A stretch of DNA of 64,000 nt from an uncultured Pseudokineococcus sp. (GCF_947499845.1 NZ_CANMPM010000001.1:1-64000), one strand, 5' to 3'. Positions 1 through 8,444 are shown, counted from the first letter of the stretch. The notes: generated by a model not told the origin, from the sequence alone. Numbers and translations: made by a program.

Positions 1-108
1 GCTCGTGGTGACGCGTTCCGGTGGGACGCCAAGGGCGGGGCTCGTGGTGACGCGTTCCGGTGGGACGCCAAGGGCGGCGCTCGTGGTGACGCGTTCCGGT
101 GGGACGCC
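1..108. repeat. 39-bp tandem repeat, about 2.8 copies
   Basis: Three head-to-tail copies begin at 1, 40 and 79. Each starts GCTCGTGGTGACGCGTTCCG. The first two are full 39-bp units; the third stops after about 30 bp, near 108, and runs into unrelated sequence. The array touches the left edge, so more copies may lie outside. It does not encode a convincing protein. It precedes the GGDEF/EAL gene. Confidence 0.9.
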
Positions 109-225
109 TTCCGATGGGATGCTTCGGACATCTGACGGCAGCCACCCTCCGCTGCCAGGACCTCGTGTCCGGGGGCGGGAGGGGGTGTCGTACGCCGCGC
201 GAGGTCCTTGGTCGGAGGGGTGGCG

Positions 226-2775
226 ATGGTCGGGTCGTCGGTAGCGCCGCCGAGCCGGCGCGCGCGGGGGCGAGCCAGGACACGCTCGAGCTCGTGGATC
301 GCGACGCTCGCCGTGGTCATGGCTCTCGTGGCTGCAGCGCTGACGCTCCCGTCGCTCCTCGCTGACCCGGCCGCCGCCGCTCCGTCGTTCGCCTGGCTGG
401 CAGTCGTGGCCGTCTTCGCCGTCTGCGAGGGCCTCGTCGTCTACCTGCCCGCCAACCGCAACTCGCACACGTTCTCCCTGCGGGAGATCCCGGCCGTGCT
501 CGGCCTCGCCTTCCTCCCCCCTGAGCAGTACGTCACCGCCTACCTCGCCGGCTCGTTGGTCACGCTCGTGATCTGGTCCCGGCAGAGGGGGCTCAAGCTG
601 GCCTTCAACGTCGCGCTGTTCGCCTTCGAGGCGAGCATCGGGCTCCTCGCCTACCGCCTCGTCCTCGGCGGGGCAGAGGCGACCGACCTCCGCGGCTGGC
701 TGGCGGCGCTGGTCGCCGTGCTGCTCACCGACCTCATCTCCGCTGCGGCTGTCGCGGCGGCCATCTCGCTCGCCGAGGGTCGGCTCGAGACGTCCCTGCT
801 GCGCGAGATCGTCGTCACGGGACTGCCGGCCGCCCTCATCGACACCTGCGCGGCGCTCGTCATCATCATCCTCATCGACGTCCGCCCAGCGGCGCTCCCG
901 CTCCTGGCCGTGGTGGTCGGCCTCCTCCTCGTCGCCTACCGGGCCTACGTCAAGCTCGGCACCGGGTACGCCCAGCTGCAGACCCTGTACCGCTTCGTCG
1001 GCTCGACCGGTCGAGCGGCGGACGTCGACGAGGCGGTGGAGGCCGTCCTCGCCGAAGCCAGCGACCTGCTCCGCGCCGAGAGGGCCGAGCTCGTCATCAT
1101 CGGCGGTCCGGCGGGGGCGGGGACGCGCCACTCCCTGTGCCCGCGCGAAGGCTTGATGAGCGGGGCCCTCTCCCCGGCCGACCTGCGGTCGGCGTGGTGG
1201 GCGCCGGCGGCGGAGGGCTCGCCGGTCCTCCTCGCGAGCGAGACGCGGCAGGGCCGTACGGCCGACACCCCGCGCGACGGGCTCGCCGTGCCGTTGGAGT
1301 CGCCGGGCTTCCGCGGCGTCTTCCTCGTCGCCGAGCGCTCCTTCGAGAAGGAGACCTTCGACGCCCGGGACCTCCAGCTCTTCGAGACGCTCGGCGCCCA
1401 CGCCGCGGTGACGCTCGAGAAGGCCCGGCTCGTCGACCGGCTGCGGCGCGTGGCCGCCGAGCGCGAGCACGACGCGCTGCACGACGCCCTGACCGGTCTG
1501 CCGAACCGCCGCGCCTTCAACGAGGCCGTGGCCCGGACGCTGGGCGCCGGCGTCGGCGGCGCCGTGCTGCTCATGGACCTCGACGACTTCAAGGACGTCA
1601 ACGACACGCTGGGCCACCGCGCCGGGGACGAGCTGCTGCAGGTGACGGGGCGGCGGCTGAGCGCCCTCGTGGCGGACGACCCGACCGGCGGCGCGGGCGC
1701 CGGCACCGTGGCGCGCCTCGGCGGCGACGAGTTCGCCGTCCTCCTGCCAGGGGTGGGCCCGGACGCCGCCGTGCTGCGCGCCCGCGACATCCTGGCGTCG
1801 GTCACGGCCCCCGTGCCCATGCAGGACATCACGCTGACGACGACGGCGAGCATCGGCGTCGCCCCCATCCCGCCCGACGCCCGCGACAGCGACGAGCTGC
1901 TGGTCCACGCCGACGTCGCGATGTACGCGGCCAAGGCCTCCGGCGCCGGGGTGTCCCCCTACGTCCCCGAGGACACCGACGCGGTGCACCGGCGCCTCGC
2001 CCTCGCCGGCGAGCTGCCGACGGCCATCGAGCACCGGGGCTTCGAGGTGTGGTGCCAGCCCCAGACCGATGCGCGCACGGGCGTCGTCACGGGCGTCGAG
2101 GCGCTCCTGCGGTGGTGGCACCCGTCCTACGGCTGGGTCCCGCCGACCGAGGTCGTCGCCATCGCCGAGCGCACCGGCCTCCTCGGGCGCCTCACGCTGG
2201 CCGTGCTCGCCGAGTCGCTGCGGCTGCGCTCGGAGTGGGCGCGGGCGGGGTACGAGCTCGACATCTCCGTCAACGTCACGGCGCGCGACATCTCCGACCT
2301 GTCGCTGCCGGGCGCCGTGGGCGCGCTCCTCGCGGCGACCGGGACGCCGCCGGCGGCCCTCGTGCTGGAGATCACCGAGAGCGGCGTCATGAGCGACCCG
2401 GAGCGCAGCCTGGAGGTCCTCGCGGCCCTGCACCGCCTCGGCGTCGGGGTGAGCGTCGACGACTTCGGGACCGGGCACTCCTCCCTCGCCTACCTCGAGC
2501 GGCTGCCCGTCAACGAGGTGAAGATCGACCAGTCCTTCGTCAAGCGCCTCGAGCTCGAGGCGACGGACTCCACCGTCGTCCGCTCGATCGTCCTGCTCGC
2601 CCACGACCTCGGCATGCGCGTGGTCGCCGAGGGCGTCGAGAGCGACGTCGCCCGCCAGCGGGTCCAGGCGCTGGGCTGCGAGCTCGTCCAGGGGTTCGTG
2701 GTCGCCCGGCCGATGCCGGGCGACCAGGTGCCCGGGTGGGTGGCGGGGCGCACCCCGGAGCCGCTGCGCGGGTGA
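226..2775 (+). CDS. Membrane-bound GGDEF/EAL bifunctional c-di-GMP protein
   Basis: An 849-residue protein predicted to make and/or break down the second messenger cyclic di-GMP at the membrane. The N-terminal 240 residues are largely hydrophobic with several membrane spans. A GAF-like region follows (about 260-410). Then comes a GGDEF diguanylate cyclase domain with an intact GGDEF signature at 499-503 and an EAL phosphodiesterase domain with EAL at 625-627 and DDFGTG further on. Both active-site signatures are intact. I do not see the RxxD inhibitory site five residues before GGDEF. Start: ATG 226 has GGAGG at 214-218. In-frame TTG 208 and GTG 220 are possible but less well placed. A PilZ c-di-GMP receptor lies about 850 bp downstream. 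Which activity dominates cannot be read from the sequence. Confidence 0.9.
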   Translation: MVGSSVAPPSRRARGRARTRSSSWIATLAVVMALVAAALTLPSLLADPAAAAPSFAWLAVVAVFAVCEGLVVYLPANRNSHTFSLREIPAVLGLAFLPPEQYVTAYLAGSLVTLVIWSRQRGLKLAFNVALFAFEASIGLLAYRLVLGGAEATDLRGWLAALVAVLLTDLISAAAVAAAISLAEGRLETSLLREIVVTGLPAALIDTCAALVIIILIDVRPAALPLLAVVVGLLLVAYRAYVKLGTGYAQLQTLYRFVGSTGRAADVDEAVEAVLAEASDLLRAERAELVIIGGPAGAGTRHSLCPREGLMSGALSPADLRSAWWAPAAEGSPVLLASETRQGRTADTPRDGLAVPLESPGFRGVFLVAERSFEKETFDARDLQLFETLGAHAAVTLEKARLVDRLRRVAAEREHDALHDALTGLPNRRAFNEAVARTLGAGVGGAVLLMDLDDFKDVNDTLGHRAGDELLQVTGRRLSALVADDPTGGAGAGTVARLGGDEFAVLLPGVGPDAAVLRARDILASVTAPVPMQDITLTTTASIGVAPIPPDARDSDELLVHADVAMYAAKASGAGVSPYVPEDTDAVHRRLALAGELPTAIEHRGFEVWCQPQTDARTGVVTGVEALLRWWHPSYGWVPPTEVVAIAERTGLLGRLTLAVLAESLRLRSEWARAGYELDISVNVTARDISDLSLPGAVGALLAATGTPPAALVLEITESGVMSDPERSLEVLAALHRLGVGVSVDDFGTGHSSLAYLERLPVNEVKIDQSFVKRLELEATDSTVVRSIVLLAHDLGMRVVAEGVESDVARQRVQALGCELVQGFVVARPMPGDQVPGWVAGRTPEPLRG

Positions 2776-2824
2776 GCCCGCGCCCGGTGCGTCCTCGTGC
2801 GCGGCGGAGCCGCGGGGGCGCGCC

Positions 2825-2830
2825 TAGGGT
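2825..2830 (+). promoter_or_regulatory. -10 box of the glutathione peroxidase-like gene (probably leaderless)
   Basis: TAGGGT lies 6 nt before GTG 2837. This places the expected transcription start at the start codon itself. No Shine-Dalgarno sequence fits between the box and the start. Confidence 0.6.
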
Positions 2831-2836
2831 GCGCTC

Positions 2837-3331
2837 GTGAGCGCCCTCGACACCCTGCCCGCCGCCCTCGACGGCACCCCGCTGGACCTCGCGGCGCTGG
2901 AGGGGCGCGCCGTCCTCGTCGTCAACGTGGCCTCTCGCTGCGGCCTGACGCCCCAGTACGAGGGCCTCGAGCGGCTCGCCCGCCGCTACGCCGACCGGGG
3001 CCTCGTCGTCCTCGGGGTGCCGTGCAACCAGTTCCGCGGCCAGGAGCCGGGGACGGCGGAGGAGATCGCCGAGTTCTGCTCGGCGACGTACGGCGTCAGC
3101 TTCCCCCTCACCGAGAAGGTCGACGTCAACGGCGACGACCGCCACCCCCTGTACGACGCGCTCGTCCCGACGCCCGACGCCGACGGCGAGGCGGGCGACG
3201 TCCAGTGGAACTTCGAGAAGTTCCTCCTCGCCCCGGGCGGCGAGCCGGTCGCCCGCTTCCGCCCCGGCGTCGAGCCGGAGGACCCGCGGGTGGTGCAGGC
3301 GCTCGAGGCGCACCTGCCTCCCGCCGGCTGA
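2837..3331 (+). CDS. Glutathione peroxidase family protein (Cys type)
   Basis: A 164-residue thiol peroxidase that reduces hydrogen peroxide or organic hydroperoxides in the cytoplasm. The family signatures are present: NVASRCGLTPQY with the peroxidatic Cys, GVPCNQFRGQEPG, a third Cys in EFCSATYG that is the usual resolving position, and WNFEKFL with the catalytic Trp and Asn. It is the cysteine rather than the selenocysteine form. Such bacterial enzymes generally use thioredoxin as reductant, and mycothiol is another possible donor in this organism (inference). The gene stands alone, with its own promoter directly before the GTG start. Confidence 0.93.
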   Translation: MSALDTLPAALDGTPLDLAALEGRAVLVVNVASRCGLTPQYEGLERLARRYADRGLVVLGVPCNQFRGQEPGTAEEIAEFCSATYGVSFPLTEKVDVNGDDRHPLYDALVPTPDADGEAGDVQWNFEKFLLAPGGEPVARFRPGVEPEDPRVVQALEAHLPPAG

Positions 3332-3417
3332 CGGCGCCGGTCCGCGCGGCCGGGCTGCACGGGCGCCCGAGGGCGCTCGTGCGGCCGGTCGGGTCGAGAG
3401 CACGGGCCGGGGACCGG

Positions 3418-3423
3418 TATGGT
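3418..3423 (+). promoter_or_regulatory. -10 box of tRNA-Thr
   Basis: TATGGT, a strong actinobacterial -10 sequence, lies 27 nt upstream of the mature tRNA 5' end. Transcription is expected to begin near 3430. No clear -35 hexamer is visible. Confidence 0.6.
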
Positions 3424-3450
3424 CTGGCCCCGTCGCGCTCCGGCGCGCAC

Positions 3451-3524
3451 GCCGCCTTAGCTCAGTCGGCTAGAGCGACGCACTCGTAATGCGTAGGTCG
3501 TGGGTTCGACTCCCACAGGCGGCT
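3451..3524 (+). tRNA. tRNA-Thr (anticodon CGT)
   Basis: A complete cloverleaf can be folded. The 7-bp acceptor stem pairs GCCGCCT (3451-3457) with AGGCGGC (3517-3523). The anticodon stem ACGCA/TGCGT encloses the loop CTCGTAA with anticodon CGT at 3485-3487, which reads the Thr codon ACG. The T arm GTGGG/CCCAC carries a TTCGACT loop. The discriminator is T at 3524 and CCA is not encoded. A GC hairpin follows immediately. Confidence 0.95.
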
Positions 3525-3529
3525 CGGCA

Positions 3530-3562
3530 GAGGCCCCCGGCGCTCCGGCGCCCGGGGGCCTC
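3530..3562 (+). terminator. Hairpin terminator of tRNA-Thr
   Basis: GAGGCCCCCGGCGC pairs with GGCGCCCGGGGGCCTC around a short loop, with one bulge. No T-tract follows. It starts 6 nt after the tRNA discriminator base. Confidence 0.6.
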
Positions 3563-3571
3563 GCTCGTCCC

Positions 3572-3627
3572 AGGGGCCCGATGCAGAGGGGCCCGACCCG
3601 TAGGGGCCCGACCCACCAGGGGCCCGG
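3572..3627. repeat. Four spaced copies of AGGGGCCCGA
   Basis: The decamer AGGGGCCCGA (last copy ending GG) occurs at 3572, 3587, 3602 and 3618, a 15-16 bp period. Each copy contains the palindrome GGGGCCC(C). The array fills the gap between the tRNA terminator and the 3' end of the PilZ gene. No function is evident. Confidence 0.8.
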
Positions 3628-3628
3628 C

Positions 3629-4306
3629 TCAGAGCGCGCCGCGACGGCGCAGCTCCCGCAGGCGCGCGAAGACGTGGCGCCGCACCGCGTCGGCGTCCGC
3701 GGCGCTCGTCGCCTCGAAGCGCAGACCCACGAGGGTGGCTCGCGTCCCGTGGCGGTAGCGGCGGTGCACCACCCGGGCCGCGAGGGGCCCGGGCAGGCCC
3801 TCGAGCGGCAGGTCCAGGTGCACGAGCTCGTCCTGCTCGAGCCGCAGCTCCACGGGGTCGACGAGGCACCGCGCGCCGCTCTCGCTGAGGTCCTCGACGA
3901 CGACCTCCAGCACCCGCCCCCCGCCGGGCGCGTCCGCCGCGCGGCCGATGCGCCCGCGCAGGTCCACGGGAGCCCTCACGGCCTCGCGGCGCTGGACGCG
4001 CTGCGGCGCCCCGGTCACGACGGCGGTCCAGCCGTCGTCGGAGAGGTCCCGCACGAGGACCGGCACCCCGACGACGGAGCCGGCCTCGCTCCAGACGAGG
4101 TCGACGGCCTCGTCCTCGACGAGCCGCGAGGCGGCGCCGAGCAGGTCGGCGGGGCGCTCGAGGACGAGCCGGTCGGCCCCGACGGCGACGACGCGGGCGG
4201 TGAGGGGGACGTGGGCGCGGTGGGGGGCCACGTCGACGAGCGACCCGGTCGGCGGCGCCTCGTCGGCGGGCAGGAGGGCGCGCGCGGTGCTCGACGTGCC
4301 GGCCAC
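3629..4306 (-). CDS. PilZ domain c-di-GMP-binding protein
   Basis: A 225-residue cytoplasmic protein. The C-terminal half is a PilZ domain with both nucleotide-binding motifs: RREAVR (residues 106-111, the RxxxR motif) and DLSESG (139-144, the D/NxSxxG motif). The N-terminal half resembles the YcgR-type flagellar-brake fold that precedes PilZ in many effectors, though this is inferred from layout. Start: GTG 4306 has GGAGG about 5 nt upstream; the open frame continues further but without support. It lies 0.9 kb from a GGDEF/EAL gene, so the two may act in one c-di-GMP pathway. The controlled process is unknown. Confidence 0.85.
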   Translation of the reverse strand: MAGTSSTARALLPADEAPPTGSLVDVAPHRAHVPLTARVVAVGADRLVLERPADLLGAASRLVEDEAVDLVWSEAGSVVGVPVLVRDLSDDGWTAVVTGAPQRVQRREAVRAPVDLRGRIGRAADAPGGGRVLEVVVEDLSESGARCLVDPVELRLEQDELVHLDLPLEGLPGPLAARVVHRRYRHGTRATLVGLRFEATSAADADAVRRHVFARLRELRRRGAL

Positions 4307-4458
4307 GGGACCTCCTCGCGCCCGCGCCGCGCGGGCTCCAGGTCCCTCATCGACCGCGCGGGGCCCGACCTGAGCCGCTCCGCCGCCGCGACCGGGCGCC
4401 CCGGGGCCGCGTCCGGTCGGCGCGCCCGCCCCCTCCGGGGACCGGCACACTGGTCGGC

Positions 4459-5268
4459 ATGTGCGGCCGCTACGCGAGCTCGGTGCGCGACGCCGAGGTC
4501 GTCGACCTGCTGGACGTCGACGAGGTGGTGGGGGAGGAGCTCCCGCCGTCGTGGAACGTCGCCCCCACCGACGACGTGCGCGTCGTGCTCGACCGCCCGC
4601 AGCGGGACGACGGCGGGGAGGCCGCCGCGGCCGCCCCCTCCCGCCAGTTGCGCACCGCCCGCTGGGGCCTCGTGCCGTCGTGGTCGAAGGACCTCTCCAC
4701 GGGCGCCCGGATGATCAACGCCCGGTCGGAGACGCTCACGGAGCGCTCGGCGTTCCGGGTGGCCGCCGCGCGGCGCCGGTGCCTCGTGCCGGCGGACGGC
4801 TACTACGAGTGGCAGGCCGTGCCGGGGCAGCGGCGGAAGACGCCGTGGTTCCTGCGCGACGGGGACGGCGCCCTCCTCACCTTCGCCGGGGTCTACGAGC
4901 TCTGGCGCGACCGGTCGCGCGGCGACGACGACCCGGGCCGCTGGGTGTGGTCGGTCGCGGTCGTCACGACCGCGGCGCACGACGCGCTGGGGGAGATCCA
5001 CGACCGCACGCCGCTCGTCGTGCCGTCGGGCGCCCGGGCCGACTGGCTCAGCACCACCACGACGGAGCTCGAGGAGGTGCGGGCGCTCGTCGCCTCGCTG
5101 CCGGAGCCGCACCTGGTGCCCCACGTCGTCGGCCCCGAGGTCGGCGACGTCCGCCAGGACGGCCCGCACCTCGTCGAGCCCCGCCCCCCTGGAGACGGAG
5201 AGCAGGACGACGGCGAGCAGGGCGACGGAGAGCAGGACCCCGTCGCCGGGACGGGGGGCCCGGCGTGA
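4459..5268 (+). CDS. SOS response-associated peptidase (SRAP/HMCES/YedK family)
   Basis: A 269-residue DNA-protein crosslinking enzyme that covers abasic sites in single-stranded DNA. The catalytic Cys2 follows the start Met, as required (Met is removed and Cys forms a thiazolidine with the abasic sugar). Other family residues are present: WNVAPT, ARWGLVPSW, NARSET (N87, R89), E118 in GYYEW and H181 in HDRTP. The C-terminal 40 residues are polar and low-complexity. The start must be ATG 4459 because Cys2 is invariant. A degenerate -10, CACACT, lies 7 nt upstream, so the mRNA may be leaderless. The next gene overlaps its stop by 4 bp. Confidence 0.93.
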   Translation: MCGRYASSVRDAEVVDLLDVDEVVGEELPPSWNVAPTDDVRVVLDRPQRDDGGEAAAAAPSRQLRTARWGLVPSWSKDLSTGARMINARSETLTERSAFRVAAARRRCLVPADGYYEWQAVPGQRRKTPWFLRDGDGALLTFAGVYELWRDRSRGDDDPGRWVWSVAVVTTAAHDALGEIHDRTPLVVPSGARADWLSTTTTELEEVRALVASLPEPHLVPHVVGPEVGDVRQDGPHLVEPRPPGDGEQDDGEQGDGEQDPVAGTGGPA

Positions 5269-5687
5269 GCGCCGCCGCAGAGCGGGCGCGGCTCGTCGTC
5301 CTGGGCGCCCGCTCGGGCGCGGTGCTCGGCCTCGTGGCCGGGCTCGTCAGCGGCCTGGCCCTGCTGCTGCTCGGCGGTGGCGGGTCCGGCGCCCTGCTCC
5401 TCGTCGCCGCCGCCGTCCTGCTGTCGGCCGCCGTGGGGTCGGCCACCGGGGCGGTCGGCGGTCGGCTGCTCGCGGCGCAGCTGGAGTCGCCCGCGGGCGT
5501 CCGGCCGCTGCCCGTGGTCGTCACGACGGCGCTCGTCGCGGTGGCCGCGCTCGTGCTCGTCTCGGCCCTGCTGGGAACGGCGTGGGCCGGCCCCGGCTTC
5601 GCGGGGCTCGCCGCCGTCCTGGCGCTCGTGCGGGTGGGCGGCCAGGCGCGGGCCGCCCGAGCCCGCGCCGACCGCGCCGGCTCCTAG
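5265..5687 (+). CDS. Small hydrophobic membrane protein, unknown function
   Basis: A 140-residue protein with about four predicted membrane spans, rich in Ala, Leu, Val and Gly, and ending in a short basic tail (RAARARADRA). GTG 5265 overlaps the TGA of the SRAP gene in a GTGA arrangement, so the two are probably translationally coupled. I recognise no family and no catalytic motif. The stop is TAG, one of the few in the window. Its link to abasic-site protection is only positional. Confidence 0.7.
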   Translation: MSAAAERARLVVLGARSGAVLGLVAGLVSGLALLLLGGGGSGALLLVAAAVLLSAAVGSATGAVGGRLLAAQLESPAGVRPLPVVVTTALVAVAALVLVSALLGTAWAGPGFAGLAAVLALVRVGGQARAARARADRAGS

Positions 5688-5760
5688 CGCCGGCGGAGCG
5701 CCCACACCGGGGTCCCGGGCGCCCCGACCGCCCGACCGGGTGACGGCGGCGCGCTGGGGA

Positions 5761-5766
5761 TAGCGT
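5761..5766 (+). promoter_or_regulatory. -10 box of the MFS transporter gene (probably leaderless)
   Basis: TAGCGT lies 6 nt upstream of ATG 5773, with no room for a ribosome binding site between them. Confidence 0.6.
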
Positions 5767-5772
5767 CGCGCC

Positions 5773-7059
5773 ATGCCGAGCCGCGACGCCGCCGCGCGCG
5801 GGGGCCCGGCCACGGAGTCCCCGGTGCTGCCGGAGGGCTACCGCTCCGGCGAGCCGGGGCTGCGGCGGGCCTCGGTGGCCCTCTTCCTCGCCGGTCTCGT
5901 CACCTTCGCCCTGCTGTACGCGCCCCAGCCGCTGCTGCCGCTGCTCGCCGAGGACGTCGGCGTCTCGGCCGGGGCGTCCACGCTCGCGGTCTCCGCCGCC
6001 ACGGCGGGGCTCGCGGTGGGCCTGCTCGTGGCCGCGCCGCTGTCCGAGCGCGTCGGCCGGACCCGCCTCGTGCACACGTCCCTGCTCGCCTCGGCGGTGC
6101 TCGGCCTCGCGTGGGCGCTCGTGCCGTCGTGGCCCGCGCTCGTCGCCCTGCGCGCCCTGCAGGGGCTGGCGCTGTCGGGCCTGCCGGCGGTCGCGGTGGC
6201 CTACCTGCGCGAGGAGGTGCATCCGAGCGCGGCCGGCTGGGCGACCGGCCTCTACGTGGGCGGCAACGCCGTCGGCGGGATGGTGGGGCGCCTCGTCGCG
6301 GCGGGCCTCGCCGAGCTCGGCGGCTGGCGGCTCGCCGCGAGCGCCACCGCGGTCCTCGCCCTCGCGGCGACGGTGGCCGTGCGGCGGCTCCTGCCCGCCT
6401 CGCGCCGCTTCGTGCCGGCGCCCGCGGGGCTGCGCCAGCTGGCCCGGCGCACGCGCGGGGTGCTCACGGACCTGGCGCTGCTGGCGCTCTACGCGCTGGC
6501 CTTCCTCCTCATGGGCGCCTTCGTGGCCGTCTACAACGCCATGGGCTTCCGGCTCGCCGCCGCGCCCTACGGCCTCGGCCCGGGCCTCGCGGGGCTCGTC
6601 TTCCTCGTCTACGCGCTGGGGTCGGTCTCCTCGACGACGGCGGGCCGGCTCGCGGACGCCGTCGGGCGGCGCGGCGTGGTGCCCGTCGCGGTCCTCGTCG
6701 TGCTCGTCGGCGCGGCGTCCACGCTGGCGCAGCCCCTGTGGGCGGTGGTCGCGGGCCTGGCCGTGCTCACGGCGGGCTTCTTCGCCGCGCACGGCGTCGC
6801 GAGCGGCTGGGTGGCCGCCCGGGCCGGCGCCGGCGGGCGGGCCACCGCGCAGGCCGCGTCAGCCTACCTCGTGGCCTACTACGCGGGCTCGTCCGTGGGC
6901 GGGACGCTCGCGGGGGCGGCCTGGGGCGCCGCCCGGTGGCCGGGCGTCGTCGTCCTCGTCACCGCGAGCACCGCCGCAGCGCTCGTCGTGGCGCTGCTGC
7001 TGCGCCGCACGCGGTCGCTGCTCCCGCCCGGACCCGCCGCCGTGGGGGGCGTGCCGTGA
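5773..7059 (+). CDS. MFS transporter (YnfM-like, DHA1 type)
   Basis: A 428-residue inner-membrane transporter with about 12 hydrophobic segments and a hydrophilic N-terminus of about 35 residues. The segment with YAPQPLLPLLAEDVGVS in the first span, the loop SERVGRTR after the second and DAVGRRG in the C-terminal half are typical of the drug:H+ antiporter branch related to E. coli YnfM. The substrate cannot be deduced. The gene downstream overlaps by 4 bp, so the two are co-transcribed. Confidence 0.9.
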   Translation: MPSRDAAARGGPATESPVLPEGYRSGEPGLRRASVALFLAGLVTFALLYAPQPLLPLLAEDVGVSAGASTLAVSAATAGLAVGLLVAAPLSERVGRTRLVHTSLLASAVLGLAWALVPSWPALVALRALQGLALSGLPAVAVAYLREEVHPSAAGWATGLYVGGNAVGGMVGRLVAAGLAELGGWRLAASATAVLALAATVAVRRLLPASRRFVPAPAGLRQLARRTRGVLTDLALLALYALAFLLMGAFVAVYNAMGFRLAAAPYGLGPGLAGLVFLVYALGSVSSTTAGRLADAVGRRGVVPVAVLVVLVGAASTLAQPLWAVVAGLAVLTAGFFAAHGVASGWVAARAGAGGRATAQAASAYLVAYYAGSSVGGTLAGAAWGAARWPGVVVLVTASTAAALVVALLLRRTRSLLPPGPAAVGGVP

Positions 7060-7700
7060 GCGCGCGGCGCCGGGAGCGCTTCGAGGGCGCCATCGCGGGC
7101 GTGGGGACGGCGGAGGGCACGCGCGTCGTCCTCGGCCACTGGCGGCGCTCGCCCTTCGGCGAGGGCGCCGCGGGCGCCTTCACCGACGCGATGGTCGAGC
7201 GGGCGGACGGGCACCGGGTGCTGCTCGCGCCCACCGACGAGGTCGGCGAGTACGTCAGCGGGGTCTACCGCTTCGACGAGGTCCGCGTCGTCGACGTGCG
7301 CCTGCGCACGCCGCCCGTGCGCCCCGGGGCGGTCTGGGAGGTCGAGGCGGGGCCGCTGCGCCTGCGCCTCGCCGTCGGGCGCCGCACCCCCCTCGGCGCG
7401 CTGCTGCGCCTCGTGCCCGGGCCCGTGGCGTCCGCGCCGGCGTGGGCGACGGCGGTCGACCCGGTGGCCCGGCGGGTCCTGCGGGGCGTGAGCACCCGCG
7501 GCAGCGCCGGCGGCGGACGCCGCGAGTGGTACGGCGCCCGCGACGTCCGCGCGCTCGTCGGCGCGACGACCTCCTGGGACGGCCGCGACCTCGGCCCGCT
7601 CGTGCCCGTCGAGCCCCCGGTGCGCTTCGGGTTCGGCTCCACCCCGCCCGCGCCCTCCCTCGTGCGCGTCGTCTCGACCGTCGAGGCGCCCGACGCCTGA
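7056..7700 (+). CDS. Conserved hypothetical protein coupled to the MFS transporter
   Basis: A 214-residue soluble protein beginning at GTG 7056, which overlaps the transporter TGA by 4 bp. It has no signal peptide or clear membrane span. The first half is a regular run of beta-strand-like segments (RVVLGHWRRSPFG, HRVLLAPTDEVGEYVSGVYRF), and it reads like an uncharacterised actinobacterial family. I cannot name a function. The overlap suggests joint expression with the transporter. Confidence 0.75.
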   Translation: MSARRRERFEGAIAGVGTAEGTRVVLGHWRRSPFGEGAAGAFTDAMVERADGHRVLLAPTDEVGEYVSGVYRFDEVRVVDVRLRTPPVRPGAVWEVEAGPLRLRLAVGRRTPLGALLRLVPGPVASAPAWATAVDPVARRVLRGVSTRGSAGGGRREWYGARDVRALVGATTSWDGRDLGPLVPVEPPVRFGFGSTPPAPSLVRVVSTVEAPDA

Positions 7701-7712
7701 GAGGACGTCCGA

Positions 7713-7755
7713 CGACGACGGCGCGCCACCCCTCGGGGGTGGCGCGCCGTCGTCG
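7713..7755. terminator. Bidirectional hairpin between convergent genes
   Basis: A perfect 20-bp stem (7713-7732 with 7736-7755) has a TCG loop. There is no T-tract. It lies between the plus-strand hypothetical gene and the minus-strand PfpI-like gene and can serve both. Confidence 0.75.
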
Positions 7756-7798
7756 GTCGGGTCGTCGGTCCGGCGTCGCCGGGCCGGCGGGAGGGGCC

Positions 7799-8353
7799 TC
7801 AGTGCCGGCGGGCCCCCGCGAAGACGTCGACGAGCGTCGAGCAGAAGACGTCGAGGTCCCCGGGGTTGCGGCTCGTCACGAGGCCGCTGTCGACGACGAC
7901 CTCCTCGTCCACCCGGTGCCCGCCCGCGTTGCGGATGTCCGTGGTGAGGCTCGGGAAGGACGTCAGCGTGCGGCCGCGGACGACGTCGGCCTCGACGAGG
8001 GTCCAGGGCCCGTGGCAGATGGCGCCGACGGGCTTGCCCGAGGCGACGAAGTCGCGCACGAAGGAGACGGCGCCGTCGTCGACGCGCAGCTTGTCGGGGT
8101 TCACGGTGCCGCCGGGCAGCACGAGCGCGTCGTAGTCGGCCCCGTCGACGGAGCCGACGGCCTTGTCGGGGGTGAAGGTGTCGGCGGGCTCGATGTCGCC
8201 GTTCATCGCCTGGATCGGGTCGGTGCCGGGGGAGAGGAGGTGCACGCTCGCGCCCTCCGCCTCCAGGGCCTTCCGCGGCTCCACGTACTCCACCTGCTCG
8301 ACGCCGTCGGCCGCGAGGAACGCGACGGTGAGTCCGTCCAGCCTGCCTGCCAT
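7799..8353 (-). CDS. PfpI/DJ-1 family type 1 glutamine amidotransferase-like protein
   Basis: A 184-residue cytoplasmic protein of the PfpI/YraA branch of the DJ-1 superfamily, whose members have been described as proteases, stress proteins or deglycases. The nucleophile elbow is GAICHGPW, with the catalytic Cys followed by His. An early Glu (EVEYVEP region) and the LVLPGG strand match the fold. Start: ATG 8353 is preceded by GAGGAGGA. A candidate -10 (TAGCGT on this strand, 8450-8445) gives an 85-nt leader. The true physiological reaction in this family is debated. Confidence 0.9.
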   Translation of the reverse strand: MAGRLDGLTVAFLAADGVEQVEYVEPRKALEAEGASVHLLSPGTDPIQAMNGDIEPADTFTPDKAVGSVDGADYDALVLPGGTVNPDKLRVDDGAVSFVRDFVASGKPVGAICHGPWTLVEADVVRGRTLTSFPSLTTDIRNAGGHRVDEEVVVDSGLVTSRNPGDLDVFCSTLVDVFAGARRH

Positions 8354-8444
8354 GGGGTCCTCCTCGGATCGGGGTGCGCCGCGCGCGGCGCCGGGGCCCG
8401 CGGGCGCTCCCGCCGGGCGGCGGGGCGCGGGCCCTCGTCCCGCC

